Below the pieces are notes generated by a model. That model was given only the letters and a program-made list of their open reading frames with translations. It was not told the DNA's origin and did not search any database. The position numbers and the translations under genes were made by a program. A stretch of 64,000 nt of DNA from positions 1-64,000 of the forward strand of contig NZ_AUFX01000003.1 in NCBI RefSeq assembly GCF_000426725.1, given 5' to 3'. Of this stretch, positions 38,578-47,808 are shown piece by piece. The DNA comes from Sporocytophaga myxococcoides DSM 11118 (GTDB lineage Bacteria > Bacteroidota > Bacteroidia > Cytophagales > Cytophagaceae). Numbering within the stretch: the stretch's first letter is position 1; each line of letters starts with the position of its first letter.

Positions 38578-38726
38578 ATCAATTACAAATTAGAAGCGTT
38601 TTTTTTGTGATCCAGTTGTCATTGGATAAAATTCAACAGATATTATTTTGTAACCTTTCCATTGTTAGGACAGCTCTAAAGTAGAACAACTATGGTTTAT
38701 AATTATCCTGTTAAAGAGTAATGAAA

Positions 38727-39012
38727 TCACCCTTTTGAAAGACATATAGTTCTTTCTTCTAAATCTTCATAGTTAGTATTTTCATTAAAATCCTTAAGAG
38801 CTTTTAAAAATTGTCTTAAAAAAATATTACTAGCAAAAGTCAACAAATGATCAGATTAAATTTCATTTTTATATTTATAGGGAAAATTAAGAACAGATGT
38901 CCATTCTTGAGAAAGAACTAATTTAAAATATCTTCTTGATTAAATTTTCATTACAAATTATATTAAAATTAGAAATTGATGTTTGTTCAATGGAAGGTTA
39001 GTAATTATTATA
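38727..39012 (-). pseudogene. Decayed gene fragment between the two STAND genes
   Basis: Between the convergent genes the minus strand keeps coding-like pieces in shifting frames: LPSIEQTSISNFNIICNEN, then SQEWTSVLNFPYKYKNEI followed by a stop, then SDHLLTFASNIF, and after another shift FLRQFLKALKDFNEN-TNYEDLEERTICLSKG ending at TGA 38727. At least two shifts and one stop separate them. It lies just after the stop of the minus-strand STAND gene, so it may be the remains of a following gene or of a longer C-terminus. Family unknown. Confidence 0.55.
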
Positions 39013-39019
39013 AATAAGC

Positions 39020-42000
39020 TTAACTTTTTACCCAGTCTCCTAACTTCATATCTTCTTGCAGTATATGTTTTAGGAGTATTATTTTTTCCTTTCCAACTAT
39101 TTCGTGGTGATTAGGAATAGCTACAAGAGCATTCTTAAGTTCTTCAGAAAGTTTGTGTTTCTCTATAAGTTGATTTATTATTATAGAGCTAAAGAAAAAT
39201 TTTAGAGAGATGTTCTTATCAACAAATAATTGAATTAGTGGAATAATATGGCTCTCAAGTTCAGGCACTTTAATCACTTGTTCAATTAATTTTATTACAG
39301 TAAAATCAGGATCTAATGCTGGATATAATTTATCAAATATAAAATTTTTGCCCCAAAATTTAAATAGGTCTCTCTTATCCCCAGTTTGTTGCAGTAATTC
39401 AATATGTTCTACAATTATTGAAACTAATTCTTTTTCATTTTCTTCATGTTGATATGCTTTAATTATGATATTCCATAATTTTTCTGTTGCGACAAGCGCA
39501 CAACTTGTAGTAGCAGTTTCATAAATTAATCTTAAAAGTTGTTCCCTTTGCTTATATGGACTTCGACACATATTTCTCCATATCCAAAAACCATCTCGCC
39601 AATCGATTGAAAATCCATTCACCCCTTTATTCAAAAGTTCTCTTAAACATAAGTGGTAAAACGGATCCTTCTTTGAATTCAATATATATCTAACTAATAT
39701 ATTCCAAAAATTTTTATTATGATGATGCACTGCAAGCCACCATAAAGGCTGTGGGTGTCCAAAGTAAACATGCAAACAATCCAACAATAGATTTTCAGGG
39801 AAGGATTTTACGATCTGTTGAATTTCCATTTGAAAAAAATTGGGATTTCCTAAAATCTCTTGTTGAATTTCTAAAGGGGGATTAGTATATGAATTTAATA
39901 AAACTGCCTTGATCCACCGAACATCTTTTCTTGTGGACTTCACTAATGAAATCACCTTTTCCTTTTCTGAAATATGCATATCTTCCCAATACTCAACAAT
40001 CCACTTTATATTTGAAATCAAAAAAATTGTTACTGGATATGTAATTAACTTATCGAATAATACTTCCCTAACCTTATAATCCATCTTCGTAAACTTCATT
40101 AAGTAATCAGCCACGGACATTTCATATTCATCCGGGTATGCACCATTTTTTATTCGATAATCTATTCTTTCATACCATACTTGTAATATTGTCAAACCTG
40201 CTTCTTTAGTCAAATAGTTAAGTGATTCCGTTATTGTAAGTCCGAAGAGTCCTGGGTTAAAGTAAACATCTATAGGAATTTGTTTTATGAAAACAGGAAA
40301 TAATTCTCCCCACACTGTCCAAAGGTCTTTCTTCTCAACTTCATTCATGTTTTCCCAATCAATACCATCAAGCTGATAGTCTTTAGCAAATGTTGTAAAC
40401 AATTTGTTTAACCGAATAGCTATTGGCCTTTTAATTAGCATTTGCTTAAGTAATCGAAGAAGTTGTTCTTTATTGGAATTCGAAAACATTTTCCAAGCCA
40501 TTAAGCAAGATCGCACTCCTTCAAACACTACAGAAGGATGTTCATCTGCAAAAATTATATTTAGTTGATCAACTCCAATGGTTTTGCCAGTTCTTAATAC
40601 AAATATGTGGGCAGCAGATTCCCGAATAAATACTTCTTTATATTTTAAAAATTTTTCAAATACTATATCTGATATTCTTTTATCTTCATCATTTCGAATA
40701 GCAAGTAAATAATGCCATGATTCGTATGAAGAAACAAATTCATTTCTTTGAAATCTATTTTCAATATCAATAATTTCTTTATCCTCAATTGAAACAAGAT
40801 ACTCTTCAAAACCTATTCCACCTTCAGTACTTATAAAGGGTATAGATTCATTATTCCAAAAAATGTGAGAAGATGATACTCCTCCAGATTCCAATTTGGA
40901 AATTAATATAGTTTTATGATCTTCATCAAGTAAATCCATGTATTCTATTAAGAATACCAAAATTCTGTCCTCAACAGAAGGGTATATTGAATTCAAGCCT
41001 TTGAAAGCAATGTCAAATATTTCAGCTTTAAATTCATTTGGAATATATTTAATTAAAAAGGAAAGTTGACTTGCTACTATAAATGAAGTTTTAGGATCAA
41101 TACAAAATAATGCTTTTTTGACCTTATCTAGAAATCTCTTTTGTGCAGTCCTACTGCTATCAAAAAATAAATAACGTCCAGCCTCTAGATAATTAGGATG
41201 AGAAAAAAATAACGTATCATCTTGATTAGTGATAAAAAAACGCCTTTCTAAATATTCTAGAGTGTTAAGGATTTCTTCTTTCAAAGTAGGTTCTGCATCG
41301 TATTTAGGATAATTGGCATCTTCAGGTTTCAATGCTGTGGCTAAATAAAAATCTTTATCGATTAACGTATAATAGTTTTCGTCTTCCGAAAGTATATATG
41401 CAAGTTCTCGTTTATTTACGCCTTCCGTTGTGTTAGACGTTAAAGCTAATAAAGATAAAATTTCTGCAATTTTTATATTTTTATCACGAATATTTTCTCC
41501 AATTTCTAGAGAATTCATTCTAGCAATATGTTCTAACTGATCTTTTGTTTTGCCCCGCAAATCAGAAATATCAGTTCCAGCTAAAAATTGCAATTGCCCT
41601 ATTTGAAGTTTTCCTTCACCTTCCGTTTTTGCAATAATCTTTTCAATTTCTATTATTATTTCTCTTGGTATATTTCTTTCATTTGTGATAGTCCTCCAGT
41701 AATCTATTAAGAAATCACTATTAGTAAGGGTTAAGTCGTGCCATTGTTTTCCATTTATCTTTTTATAATTGAACTCTCTAATGGAATGAATTTCTTTAAG
41801 TATCTCACGGCGGGTTGTAATAATTAATTTATGATTAGAAGAAAGGTTTTTGCCTAAACTTTCAATTTTACTCCAAATACTTAAACTTTCAGGTAATTTT
41901 TCAATATGTCCCCAGGGGTCTTCTAATATGGCAATTTTGTCTTCTACAGTGTTTTGTGAAAAGAACTGATTTATGAATTGAAAATCAGTGTTAATGGTGT

Positions 42001-42895
42001 AATTATATCCTTCACAAAAAAAATGGTAAGCAATATGTTTTGCTAATTCACTTTTGCCACAAAGAGTAGTTCCAGTTAACAATAATAGATTATTGTGCTT
42101 CAATTCTTCAATTAAAACTTCTTCTTCTATTCTTTTTTTATAGTTATTATCAATTATAGGTGCCGCTGCTTTCTTTTGATTGATCAGGTCTTGAACCAGT
42201 GGTACAACATTTAATTTTTTATCTCTACCATCTCTTATTATATCTAATAAATTAGCTTGAACATTGTCTGTTAATGATTGAGCTATATGATATTTTTTAT
42301 TTAGTAATGATTTTAATTCACGCGTTAAAACATTCTCTAATGCTTCTTCCCAAATAATGACCTTTTTCAATACATCTGTCAAATGGTTCTTGTCTTGAAA
42401 AACTTTAGATTGTGATATACAATAATTTTGACGTAATGTTAATAGCTTAGTGGTGTTGTCAGAATATTCAGATAAGGCCTTTGTAAATTCTTGATTCCAT
42501 TTATGGGTAATAGAAATAGCATTATGAGGAGCTATTTCGGATACTGCCCTTTTTAATTGAACTACATCATCGTTACACCTCCCTTGGGTAATAAATAATA
42601 CTAAATGATTACTATTATTAATCCTATGTAATAAATTATTATCCACACTACCCTCTTGGAAATGGGTAAGCCAGCTGGTTAGCTTAGGAATATCTAGTTT
42701 TGAAGCTTCCCTTTTTACTTGTATTTCTATACAAAACTGTTTAGATTCTAAAGTAATCACAACATAAGCGTCCTCACTACCTTTTTTTTCCACAAAAAAA
42801 GATTGTATTTTGTCTAATCCGATAACTAAAGCCAAATATGCAGTTGCTAAATATTGATATTCGTAACCTTGTACACCTGAAGAAGTGATTGACAT
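39020..42895 (-). CDS. Second nuclease-nSTAND protein
   Basis: A 1291-residue protein, distinct from its convergent neighbour but with the same plan. The N-terminus GYEYQYLATAYLAL, then EKKGSEDAYVVI (E41, D42) and IEIQVKRE (Q59-x-K61) fits a PD-(D/E)xK dsDNA nuclease. The Walker A is LLTGTTLCGKSELAKH (about 273-280). IAILEDPWGHIE at about 319-330 matches the ED-P-(F/W)-G motif of nSTAND3-type NTPases, and ITTRREIL follows as the usual arginine-bearing strand. The C-terminal 700 residues are helical and repeat-like, the probable sensor. It is thus a likely anti-phage protein; the recognised target is unknown. Confidence 0.8.
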   Translation of the reverse strand: MSITSSGVQGYEYQYLATAYLALVIGLDKIQSFFVEKKGSEDAYVVITLESKQFCIEIQVKREASKLDIPKLTSWLTHFQEGSVDNNLLHRINNSNHLVLFITQGRCNDDVVQLKRAVSEIAPHNAISITHKWNQEFTKALSEYSDNTTKLLTLRQNYCISQSKVFQDKNHLTDVLKKVIIWEEALENVLTRELKSLLNKKYHIAQSLTDNVQANLLDIIRDGRDKKLNVVPLVQDLINQKKAAAPIIDNNYKKRIEEEVLIEELKHNNLLLLTGTTLCGKSELAKHIAYHFFCEGYNYTINTDFQFINQFFSQNTVEDKIAILEDPWGHIEKLPESLSIWSKIESLGKNLSSNHKLIITTRREILKEIHSIREFNYKKINGKQWHDLTLTNSDFLIDYWRTITNERNIPREIIIEIEKIIAKTEGEGKLQIGQLQFLAGTDISDLRGKTKDQLEHIARMNSLEIGENIRDKNIKIAEILSLLALTSNTTEGVNKRELAYILSEDENYYTLIDKDFYLATALKPEDANYPKYDAEPTLKEEILNTLEYLERRFFITNQDDTLFFSHPNYLEAGRYLFFDSSRTAQKRFLDKVKKALFCIDPKTSFIVASQLSFLIKYIPNEFKAEIFDIAFKGLNSIYPSVEDRILVFLIEYMDLLDEDHKTILISKLESGGVSSSHIFWNNESIPFISTEGGIGFEEYLVSIEDKEIIDIENRFQRNEFVSSYESWHYLLAIRNDEDKRISDIVFEKFLKYKEVFIRESAAHIFVLRTGKTIGVDQLNIIFADEHPSVVFEGVRSCLMAWKMFSNSNKEQLLRLLKQMLIKRPIAIRLNKLFTTFAKDYQLDGIDWENMNEVEKKDLWTVWGELFPVFIKQIPIDVYFNPGLFGLTITESLNYLTKEAGLTILQVWYERIDYRIKNGAYPDEYEMSVADYLMKFTKMDYKVREVLFDKLITYPVTIFLISNIKWIVEYWEDMHISEKEKVISLVKSTRKDVRWIKAVLLNSYTNPPLEIQQEILGNPNFFQMEIQQIVKSFPENLLLDCLHVYFGHPQPLWWLAVHHHNKNFWNILVRYILNSKKDPFYHLCLRELLNKGVNGFSIDWRDGFWIWRNMCRSPYKQREQLLRLIYETATTSCALVATEKLWNIIIKAYQHEENEKELVSIIVEHIELLQQTGDKRDLFKFWGKNFIFDKLYPALDPDFTVIKLIEQVIKVPELESHIIPLIQLFVDKNISLKFFFSSIIINQLIEKHKLSEELKNALVAIPNHHEIVGKEKIILLKHILQEDMKLGDWVKS

Positions 42896-43027
42896 AATCA
42901 GAAAGGAATTGTTAAATGTAAAAGATCAAAAAAGAATAATTTATGATTATGCAATTTTGTTTTTATTCTCTAATTGGAAAAAAAAATATTGAAAAAAAAT
43001 TGAGCAACGATTAAAGTATTTTTAGTT

Positions 43028-43123
43028 ATGAACATTATATATGAACAATACCTCAAACTGAAGCAAACGAAATTGCATGTAATTATCTATTATTCAGATT
43101 TATATATATAAATTATGAACAAA
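43028..43123. repeat. Right-end inverted AATGTTCAT motifs
   Basis: ATGAACATT (43028-43036), ATGAACAAT (43041-43049) and ATGAACAAA (43115-43123) are inverted relative to the two AATGTTCAT copies at 19703-19720. They lie upstream of the last cargo gene's start, at the far edge of the island, and are candidate recombinase-binding repeats. Confidence 0.45.
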
Positions 43124-43290
43124 TAACATTGAGCACTTGTTAAATAGAAAATATAGAAACCATCCCACTGATTTACCCAGATTTTAAGTTTTGACTTTAA
43201 TACTATACATCCTATAACTTGTAGAGTTTTACTTAAGAATAATCTCCCAACTTCTACTCTGATTTCTGATTCTATAATTAAAGGAATGCC

Positions 43291-43361
43291 TTTTATAATC
43301 CTTTGATTAAATCCATCTCGATAATTGACTTTGTATAGGTTTTAATCAAAGGATTATAAAA
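43291..43361. repeat. Perfect 21-bp inverted repeat with 29-bp spacer
   Basis: The arms at 43291-43311 (core TATAATCCTTTGATTAAA) and 43341-43361 are exact complements over 21 bp. As RNA this would be a long hairpin; as DNA it resembles a very short MITE. No ORF is inside and no target duplication is obvious. Confidence 0.7.
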
Positions 43362-43857
43362 TATCACAATTCCAATTTCAATTCTGGTTACGTTTGATTT
43401 CTTTTTCTGAAAATTATCGTCTTTTCCTTAGTCATTTACCGGATTTCAGACTCTTATACAATCTTTCAACTACAGTTGACCTCTACCTATATTTTACTTT
43501 AATGTATTGATAATCAATATGTTAAGTTGTGTTTTCCTAACAGTAATTCTACTTTTTCCTTAGTTTTTTCTTTAATTCTTTCGTTTCCAATTGGTTAAAT
43601 TCTGATTCCAGATGAAGAATCCCATCAGTTGACGGTGCTGTTGTCCTCTTTGTCTTTATTCCGGTAAAGCTTCTGGCTGTTGACCAATTTTAAATTTGAC
43701 CAGGTAAAGGCTTTGCCAAAGAATTTTTTATTAACACACCTAATTCAAGCTTTTAGAATAGAATTTACATTTGTAAACAGTCATCTGAAAAAATGATAGC
43801 TAGCTATAAAAAGTTGTAAGACAGTGTGTAAATTATAGTTTAGTTTTGTGAATTATA

Positions 43858-43893
43858 AAAAAAAGGGTTCTTCTCAATAAGAAAAACCCCTTC
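43858..43893 (-). terminator. Terminator of the DUF4249/TonB operon
   Basis: On the minus strand, AAGGGGTTTTTCTT pairs with AAGAAGAACCCTT across a short loop and is followed by a T-run. It lies about 80 bp after the DUF4249 stop. Confidence 0.65.
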
Positions 43894-43969
43894 TTAAAAT
43901 TGCGTAAATAGACTCTATTGCTGTTATGCTTTATCTTCCCCTGAATCTTTAATAATCACTACTATTAAA

Positions 43970-44863
43970 TTATTTTAACTCTGATTTTATCGAATACTTC
44001 TGGTAAGAACCAAACACTCCTAGTCCTCCTTTTATATTTGTATAAATATTCTGAGGTTCAGAGAATGGATCATCCTGATAATTTGAATCGTAGCTTTTAT
44101 AAAATTCATAATAATTTCTATCAATATTCAGAAGACTGAGGCCAATATTGCTGAAACGTTTTTTCATAGATTCTAATGGTGTATCCGCCTTGAATGGTCC
44201 CAATTTACCGTTTGCAAAACCGATATCTTTAATCACAATACTTTTAGTATCAAAATTCAGGCTATATTGGTAATTATACATGGGATAATTGTAATAGGTG
44301 GAGTCATATAAAACCCCTATCTCACCAAAGATTCTATAATAATTGCTCTGATTTTGTATATCATCCCACCACACCGAAATCCGGATGCTCTTGCCTGAAT
44401 ATCCATAATTGGATGTACCTTCTACAGTATCTATTTTGAATGTGAGGCTTGAATTGATTTCTTCCGGAACAGTTGTTTCTGCTTCCGCATAAAGGCCTGC
44501 AGGAGTTGAAACAGTCAGATGGTACGTTGCTCCGGGAACTATCGGAAATTGAGAAGCCGGAACTGTATAAGAAGATGATTTTTCATCAAAAAGCAGCGAA
44601 GCAGAAACTCCATTACCTGATAACAACACCGACGCATCTTTCACAGGAGGATTTAAATTATACATCTGATCGCTCTTCTTGTAAATCGGAACTGATTTTC
44701 CTACAAATATTTTAACTACAGTGTCTTGAGGCGAAATGTATCCCCCAATAACAAGTTTAGGCTCTATTTTGGGCATATCTTTTTCGTCTAATGTCCTGAT
44801 GCAGCCTGACAAAAAGGAAGACACGAATAAGATAAAAATGATATAAAGATATATACGAGACAT
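43970..44863 (-). CDS. DUF4249-family lipoprotein
   Basis: A 297-residue outer-membrane-associated lipoprotein. The signal ends in the lipobox FLSGC (lipidated Cys21). The mature start, LVIGGYISPQDTVVKIFVGKS, with PVKDASVLLSGNGVSASL, is typical of the DUF4249 family, which is always found after a TonB-dependent receptor with a carboxypeptidase-like plug. It lies 9 bp after the receptor gene, in one operon. By analogy with SusD-type partners it may cap or serve the receptor, but its ligand is unknown. Confidence 0.88.
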   Translation of the reverse strand: MSRIYLYIIFILFVSSFLSGCIRTLDEKDMPKIEPKLVIGGYISPQDTVVKIFVGKSVPIYKKSDQMYNLNPPVKDASVLLSGNGVSASLLFDEKSSSYTVPASQFPIVPGATYHLTVSTPAGLYAEAETTVPEEINSSLTFKIDTVEGTSNYGYSGKSIRISVWWDDIQNQSNYYRIFGEIGVLYDSTYYNYPMYNYQYSLNFDTKSIVIKDIGFANGKLGPFKADTPLESMKKRFSNIGLSLLNIDRNYYEFYKSYDSNYQDDPFSEPQNIYTNIKGGLGVFGSYQKYSIKSELK

Positions 44864-44872
44864 ATTCTGGTA

Positions 44873-47209
44873 TTAAAATTTGAAGTTATAGGTTATTGAA
44901 GGAATGATTGGAAAAAGAGATACTTGTTTAATGACATTCATTCCATTTTCACTACTCATAAAATAGAAGTATGGGTTTCTCCTTGAATAAGCATTGTATA
45001 TACTTAAATCCCATGTCCTCTCACGACCTGAAGGAAACTTTTTGATAAATTTAATGCCTATATCAAGCCGATGGTATGCTCTCATTCTGTATTCATTTTT
45101 TATTCCATAATCTGTAAGGCTTCTGCCGCCAATACTACCATTGCTTCCAGGATTATGCTCAATACCTCCATATTCAGCATTGGGGATAGTGATGGCATTA
45201 CCTGTTCCGTATACCCAGGTTGCTGAAAGATGAACCTTATCAGAAAGTTTGTACATTCCAACAAGTGAGATATCATGCCTTCTATCGTAACGAGCATAAA
45301 ACTTCTTTCCAAAATTCACGGAGTCAAATTGCAACTGGCTCCATGACAATGTATATCCTATCCAACCTGAAAATTTCCCTGCTCTTTTATGAAGTAAAAA
45401 TTCCAGACCATATGACCATCCTTGACCCTGGGTAAGATTTTTTTTCCAACTGCTTTCATTCTTCTCTACAATATCTTCAGATAATAAAAAAGTAGCACCT
45501 TCTTTAAATCCTACACTTCTGTTGGTTTTCTTATAATACCCTTCAATACTGCATACCATATTTTTTCCAGGAATATCTTTTGCCAACCCTAAAGCAATTT
45601 GCTTTGATTGTGCAGGTTTTATATTGTCGGTTGTGGGAACCCAAAGGTCCAATGGTAAACCAATTCCCCCGCTTGTCACCTGATATATATACTGATTCAT
45701 TATTGCAAATCCTCCTTTAATTGCAATATTGTCCGTTATCTTATATCCTGCGCTTATTCTGGGTTCCGGAAATACATAACTTTTGTTTGCTGTAATATAG
45801 CCTGACAGTCGCACACCAGCATTGATTGTAAGTCTTGGAATGGGTTTAAAGGTATCCTGAAGATAAACTGAAGTTTCAACTGCTTGTATCTTATTGTCAA
45901 CCTTCACATCGTTAAAACCTGTTTCACGGTATGTTACGGCTTCCGGTTTAAAAGTATGAAGTGTAGAGATCAATCCTATTTTTAATGTATGACTGGAAGA
46001 TGCTGATATATTGAATTCATGTTTTAATGAAATATCTTTTACATTAGAAATGTAGCGCAGTTTATAGTTATCTGTTCCATATTTCTCATCTATATTAATA
46101 TCAAAAACATAATTACTATAAATGAGCGATGTCTGAGAATTTATCTTTTCATTATAAATATGATCCCATGCCAGAGTGCTTGCAGCATTGCCCCACCTTA
46201 ACCAGGCACGGGAATCACTTTCACCATCTTTAAATCTTGCCCAGAATTTGTCTCTCCCAAAATAACCGCTCAGATAGATTCTGTTTTTAGGGTTGATGTC
46301 AAAATTGAATTTCCAGTTGAGGTCATAAAAAAAATAGCCACCCTTGTTATCAGATGGAAGTAACGGATACATCAATGCATCCAGATAAGTCCGTCGACCT
46401 GAAATAATAAAGGAAGACTTCCCTTTTTTTATTGGCCCTTCTACCGTCAGACGTGAGGCGATAAGGCCCACTCCTCCTTCTGCATGTATTTTTTCGTTGT
46501 TTCCATTTCTTATTTCCATATCCACTACAGAAGAAAGTCTTCCTCCATATTTGGCAGGAAATCCTCCTTTGGTAAGTTCTACACTTTTGAGCGCATCACC
46601 ATTGAACGAAGAGAAAAATCCGAAAAGATGATAAGGATTGTATACTGTTGCATTGTCGAGCAGGAAGAGGTTTTCACCTGGACCTCCACCTCTTACATAC
46701 AAACCAGCTGTACCTTCACTTCCTTTTTGAACACCAGGCATCAGTTGAATGGTTTTCAAAACATCCTTCTCTCCCATTAGTGTTGGTACATCCTTAATCT
46801 GATCTATGGGAATTTCGATATTACTTATGTCAGCCCCATCACTTACTGTTTTAAACCTCTTCCCTTCAACAATTACTTCCTTTATTTCGGCAGCTTCTTC
46901 AGAGAGCGGTACATCTAGACGCAAGTCACCTTTTATAGCTATCACTTTCTTAACAGTGCTGTAACCGACAAATGAAAAGGTAATTTCGGCAGAATCAGAA
47001 GGTGTAACAGAAAGATTGTAATAGCCTTTAGTATCAGTCGTCGTTCCATCACCTCCGGGGGATACCTGTATCATTACACCTGGCAATCCTGTTTTGGTTT
47101 TTGCATCTCTCACGTAGCCACTTATATCATAGTGTATATCTTGTGCCATGACGTTCGAATACATTATTGAAATAAGCAAAAAGAGAAACAGATAATTTAA
47201 AAGTTTCAT
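44873..47209 (-). CDS. TonB-dependent receptor with carboxypeptidase-like N-domain
   Basis: A 778-residue outer-membrane transporter. It has a signal peptide (ends YSNVMAQ), a CarboxypepD_reg-like beta domain at about 28-110 (GYVRDAKTKTGLPGVMIQV, FSFVGYSTVKK), the plug at about 125-235 (VLKTIQLMPGVQKGSEG, LYVRGGGPGENLFLLDNATV) and a 22-strand barrel ending in a terminal aromatic residue (SITYNFKF). The partner DUF4249 lipoprotein follows. The transported compound is unknown; no SusC-type C-terminal signature is present, so a glycan role is not assumed. Confidence 0.92.
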   Translation of the reverse strand: MKLLNYLFLFLLISIMYSNVMAQDIHYDISGYVRDAKTKTGLPGVMIQVSPGGDGTTTDTKGYYNLSVTPSDSAEITFSFVGYSTVKKVIAIKGDLRLDVPLSEEAAEIKEVIVEGKRFKTVSDGADISNIEIPIDQIKDVPTLMGEKDVLKTIQLMPGVQKGSEGTAGLYVRGGGPGENLFLLDNATVYNPYHLFGFFSSFNGDALKSVELTKGGFPAKYGGRLSSVVDMEIRNGNNEKIHAEGGVGLIASRLTVEGPIKKGKSSFIISGRRTYLDALMYPLLPSDNKGGYFFYDLNWKFNFDINPKNRIYLSGYFGRDKFWARFKDGESDSRAWLRWGNAASTLAWDHIYNEKINSQTSLIYSNYVFDINIDEKYGTDNYKLRYISNVKDISLKHEFNISASSSHTLKIGLISTLHTFKPEAVTYRETGFNDVKVDNKIQAVETSVYLQDTFKPIPRLTINAGVRLSGYITANKSYVFPEPRISAGYKITDNIAIKGGFAIMNQYIYQVTSGGIGLPLDLWVPTTDNIKPAQSKQIALGLAKDIPGKNMVCSIEGYYKKTNRSVGFKEGATFLLSEDIVEKNESSWKKNLTQGQGWSYGLEFLLHKRAGKFSGWIGYTLSWSQLQFDSVNFGKKFYARYDRRHDISLVGMYKLSDKVHLSATWVYGTGNAITIPNAEYGGIEHNPGSNGSIGGRSLTDYGIKNEYRMRAYHRLDIGIKFIKKFPSGRERTWDLSIYNAYSRRNPYFYFMSSENGMNVIKQVSLFPIIPSITYNFKF

Positions 47210-47808
47210 TATAAAAGTTGTTAAAAATTATTTTTATAAAATTATTTAAAAACAAGATCTCAACGGGTTATAGTATGAATTATTTTCTTTGATTCTTGAA
47301 AAGTATATTTTGAGGAATTTTATTTATCTTATATTTCTCTCTGTGATTTAATTTCCTTAATCCATTTATTCATCAATTAATTATTATACTTTATAATATG
47401 ACCAATCTGTGAAGTTAAGATCGTAGCTCCTTAAATAATGTAACTTTTGATACCAACAGATTTTTGCAAACTAATAATGATCCACAGGACATGGATTATA
47501 ATACACTAAAAAATTAAGCTAAACTTCAACCATGCATAGAGCTCAACCTTGTGTTTACAGAATACCACCCTCTCCTGGGCTTGAGGAAAATTTTACTTGA
47601 TGATACCAGCCCTGGAAGGGCGACTTTATGCCAATATAGGGTGAAGCCCTATGTTGATTGCTATGCAAAGGGTATGAAGATTAAGTAGCTCAGATGTTTC
47701 GCAAGCTCAACATGACCAGAGTAAAGAATCCTTAAGCTGAAAAAATTTCTTAAAGGAGAAAGAAAAAGCCGGCGAAAAAATATTAAAGATCTTTTATATT
47801 TTCAAATC
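47210..47808. other. Intergenic region with REP-like hairpins
   Basis: No gene is visible in 599 bp. It should contain the TonB receptor promoter near 47220-47300, which has no clear consensus match, and the hairpin pair at 47609-47652. Confidence 0.4.
47609..47652. repeat. REP-like double hairpin
   Basis: Two short hairpins in a G+C-richer patch: GCCCT-gga-AGGGC (47609-47621) and ATAGGG-tgaag-CCCTAT (47636-47652). The pair, with surrounding words such as CAATATAGGG and GAAGCCCTATG, resembles a dispersed palindromic element seen between genes in many Bacteroidota. The window holds no second copy to confirm it. Confidence 0.5.

Larger units (their letters stand above)
19703..43123. mobile_element. 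Putative recombinase-trio element carrying a defence island
   Basis: Three tyrosine recombinases plus a TnpC-like protein are followed by about 18 kb of nuclease- and NTPase-rich cargo, all more AT-rich to the eye than the flanks, and the block is bracketed by inverted AATGTTCAT motifs. The layout recalls Tn554-type transposons (TnpA, TnpB, TnpC) with one added recombinase, or RIT trios. The outer boundaries are inferred from the motif positions; no direct repeat or interrupted gene that would prove insertion was found. Confidence 0.5.
42896..43969. other. Island right-edge intergenic region
   Basis: Over 1 kb without a convincing gene. It holds the inverted AATGTTCAT motifs (43028-43123), the 21-bp inverted repeat at 43291-43361 and the terminator near 43858. 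The minus strand around 43560-43720 has a coding-like open stretch (WSTARSFTGIKTKRTTAP) but no start, no length and no match, so it may be a remnant. Confidence 0.4.

Noticed and set aside
43560-43720. Coding-like stretch on the minus strand at the island edge
   Set aside because: Short, with no start codon or recognisable family; reported only as a possible remnant within the intergenic entry.
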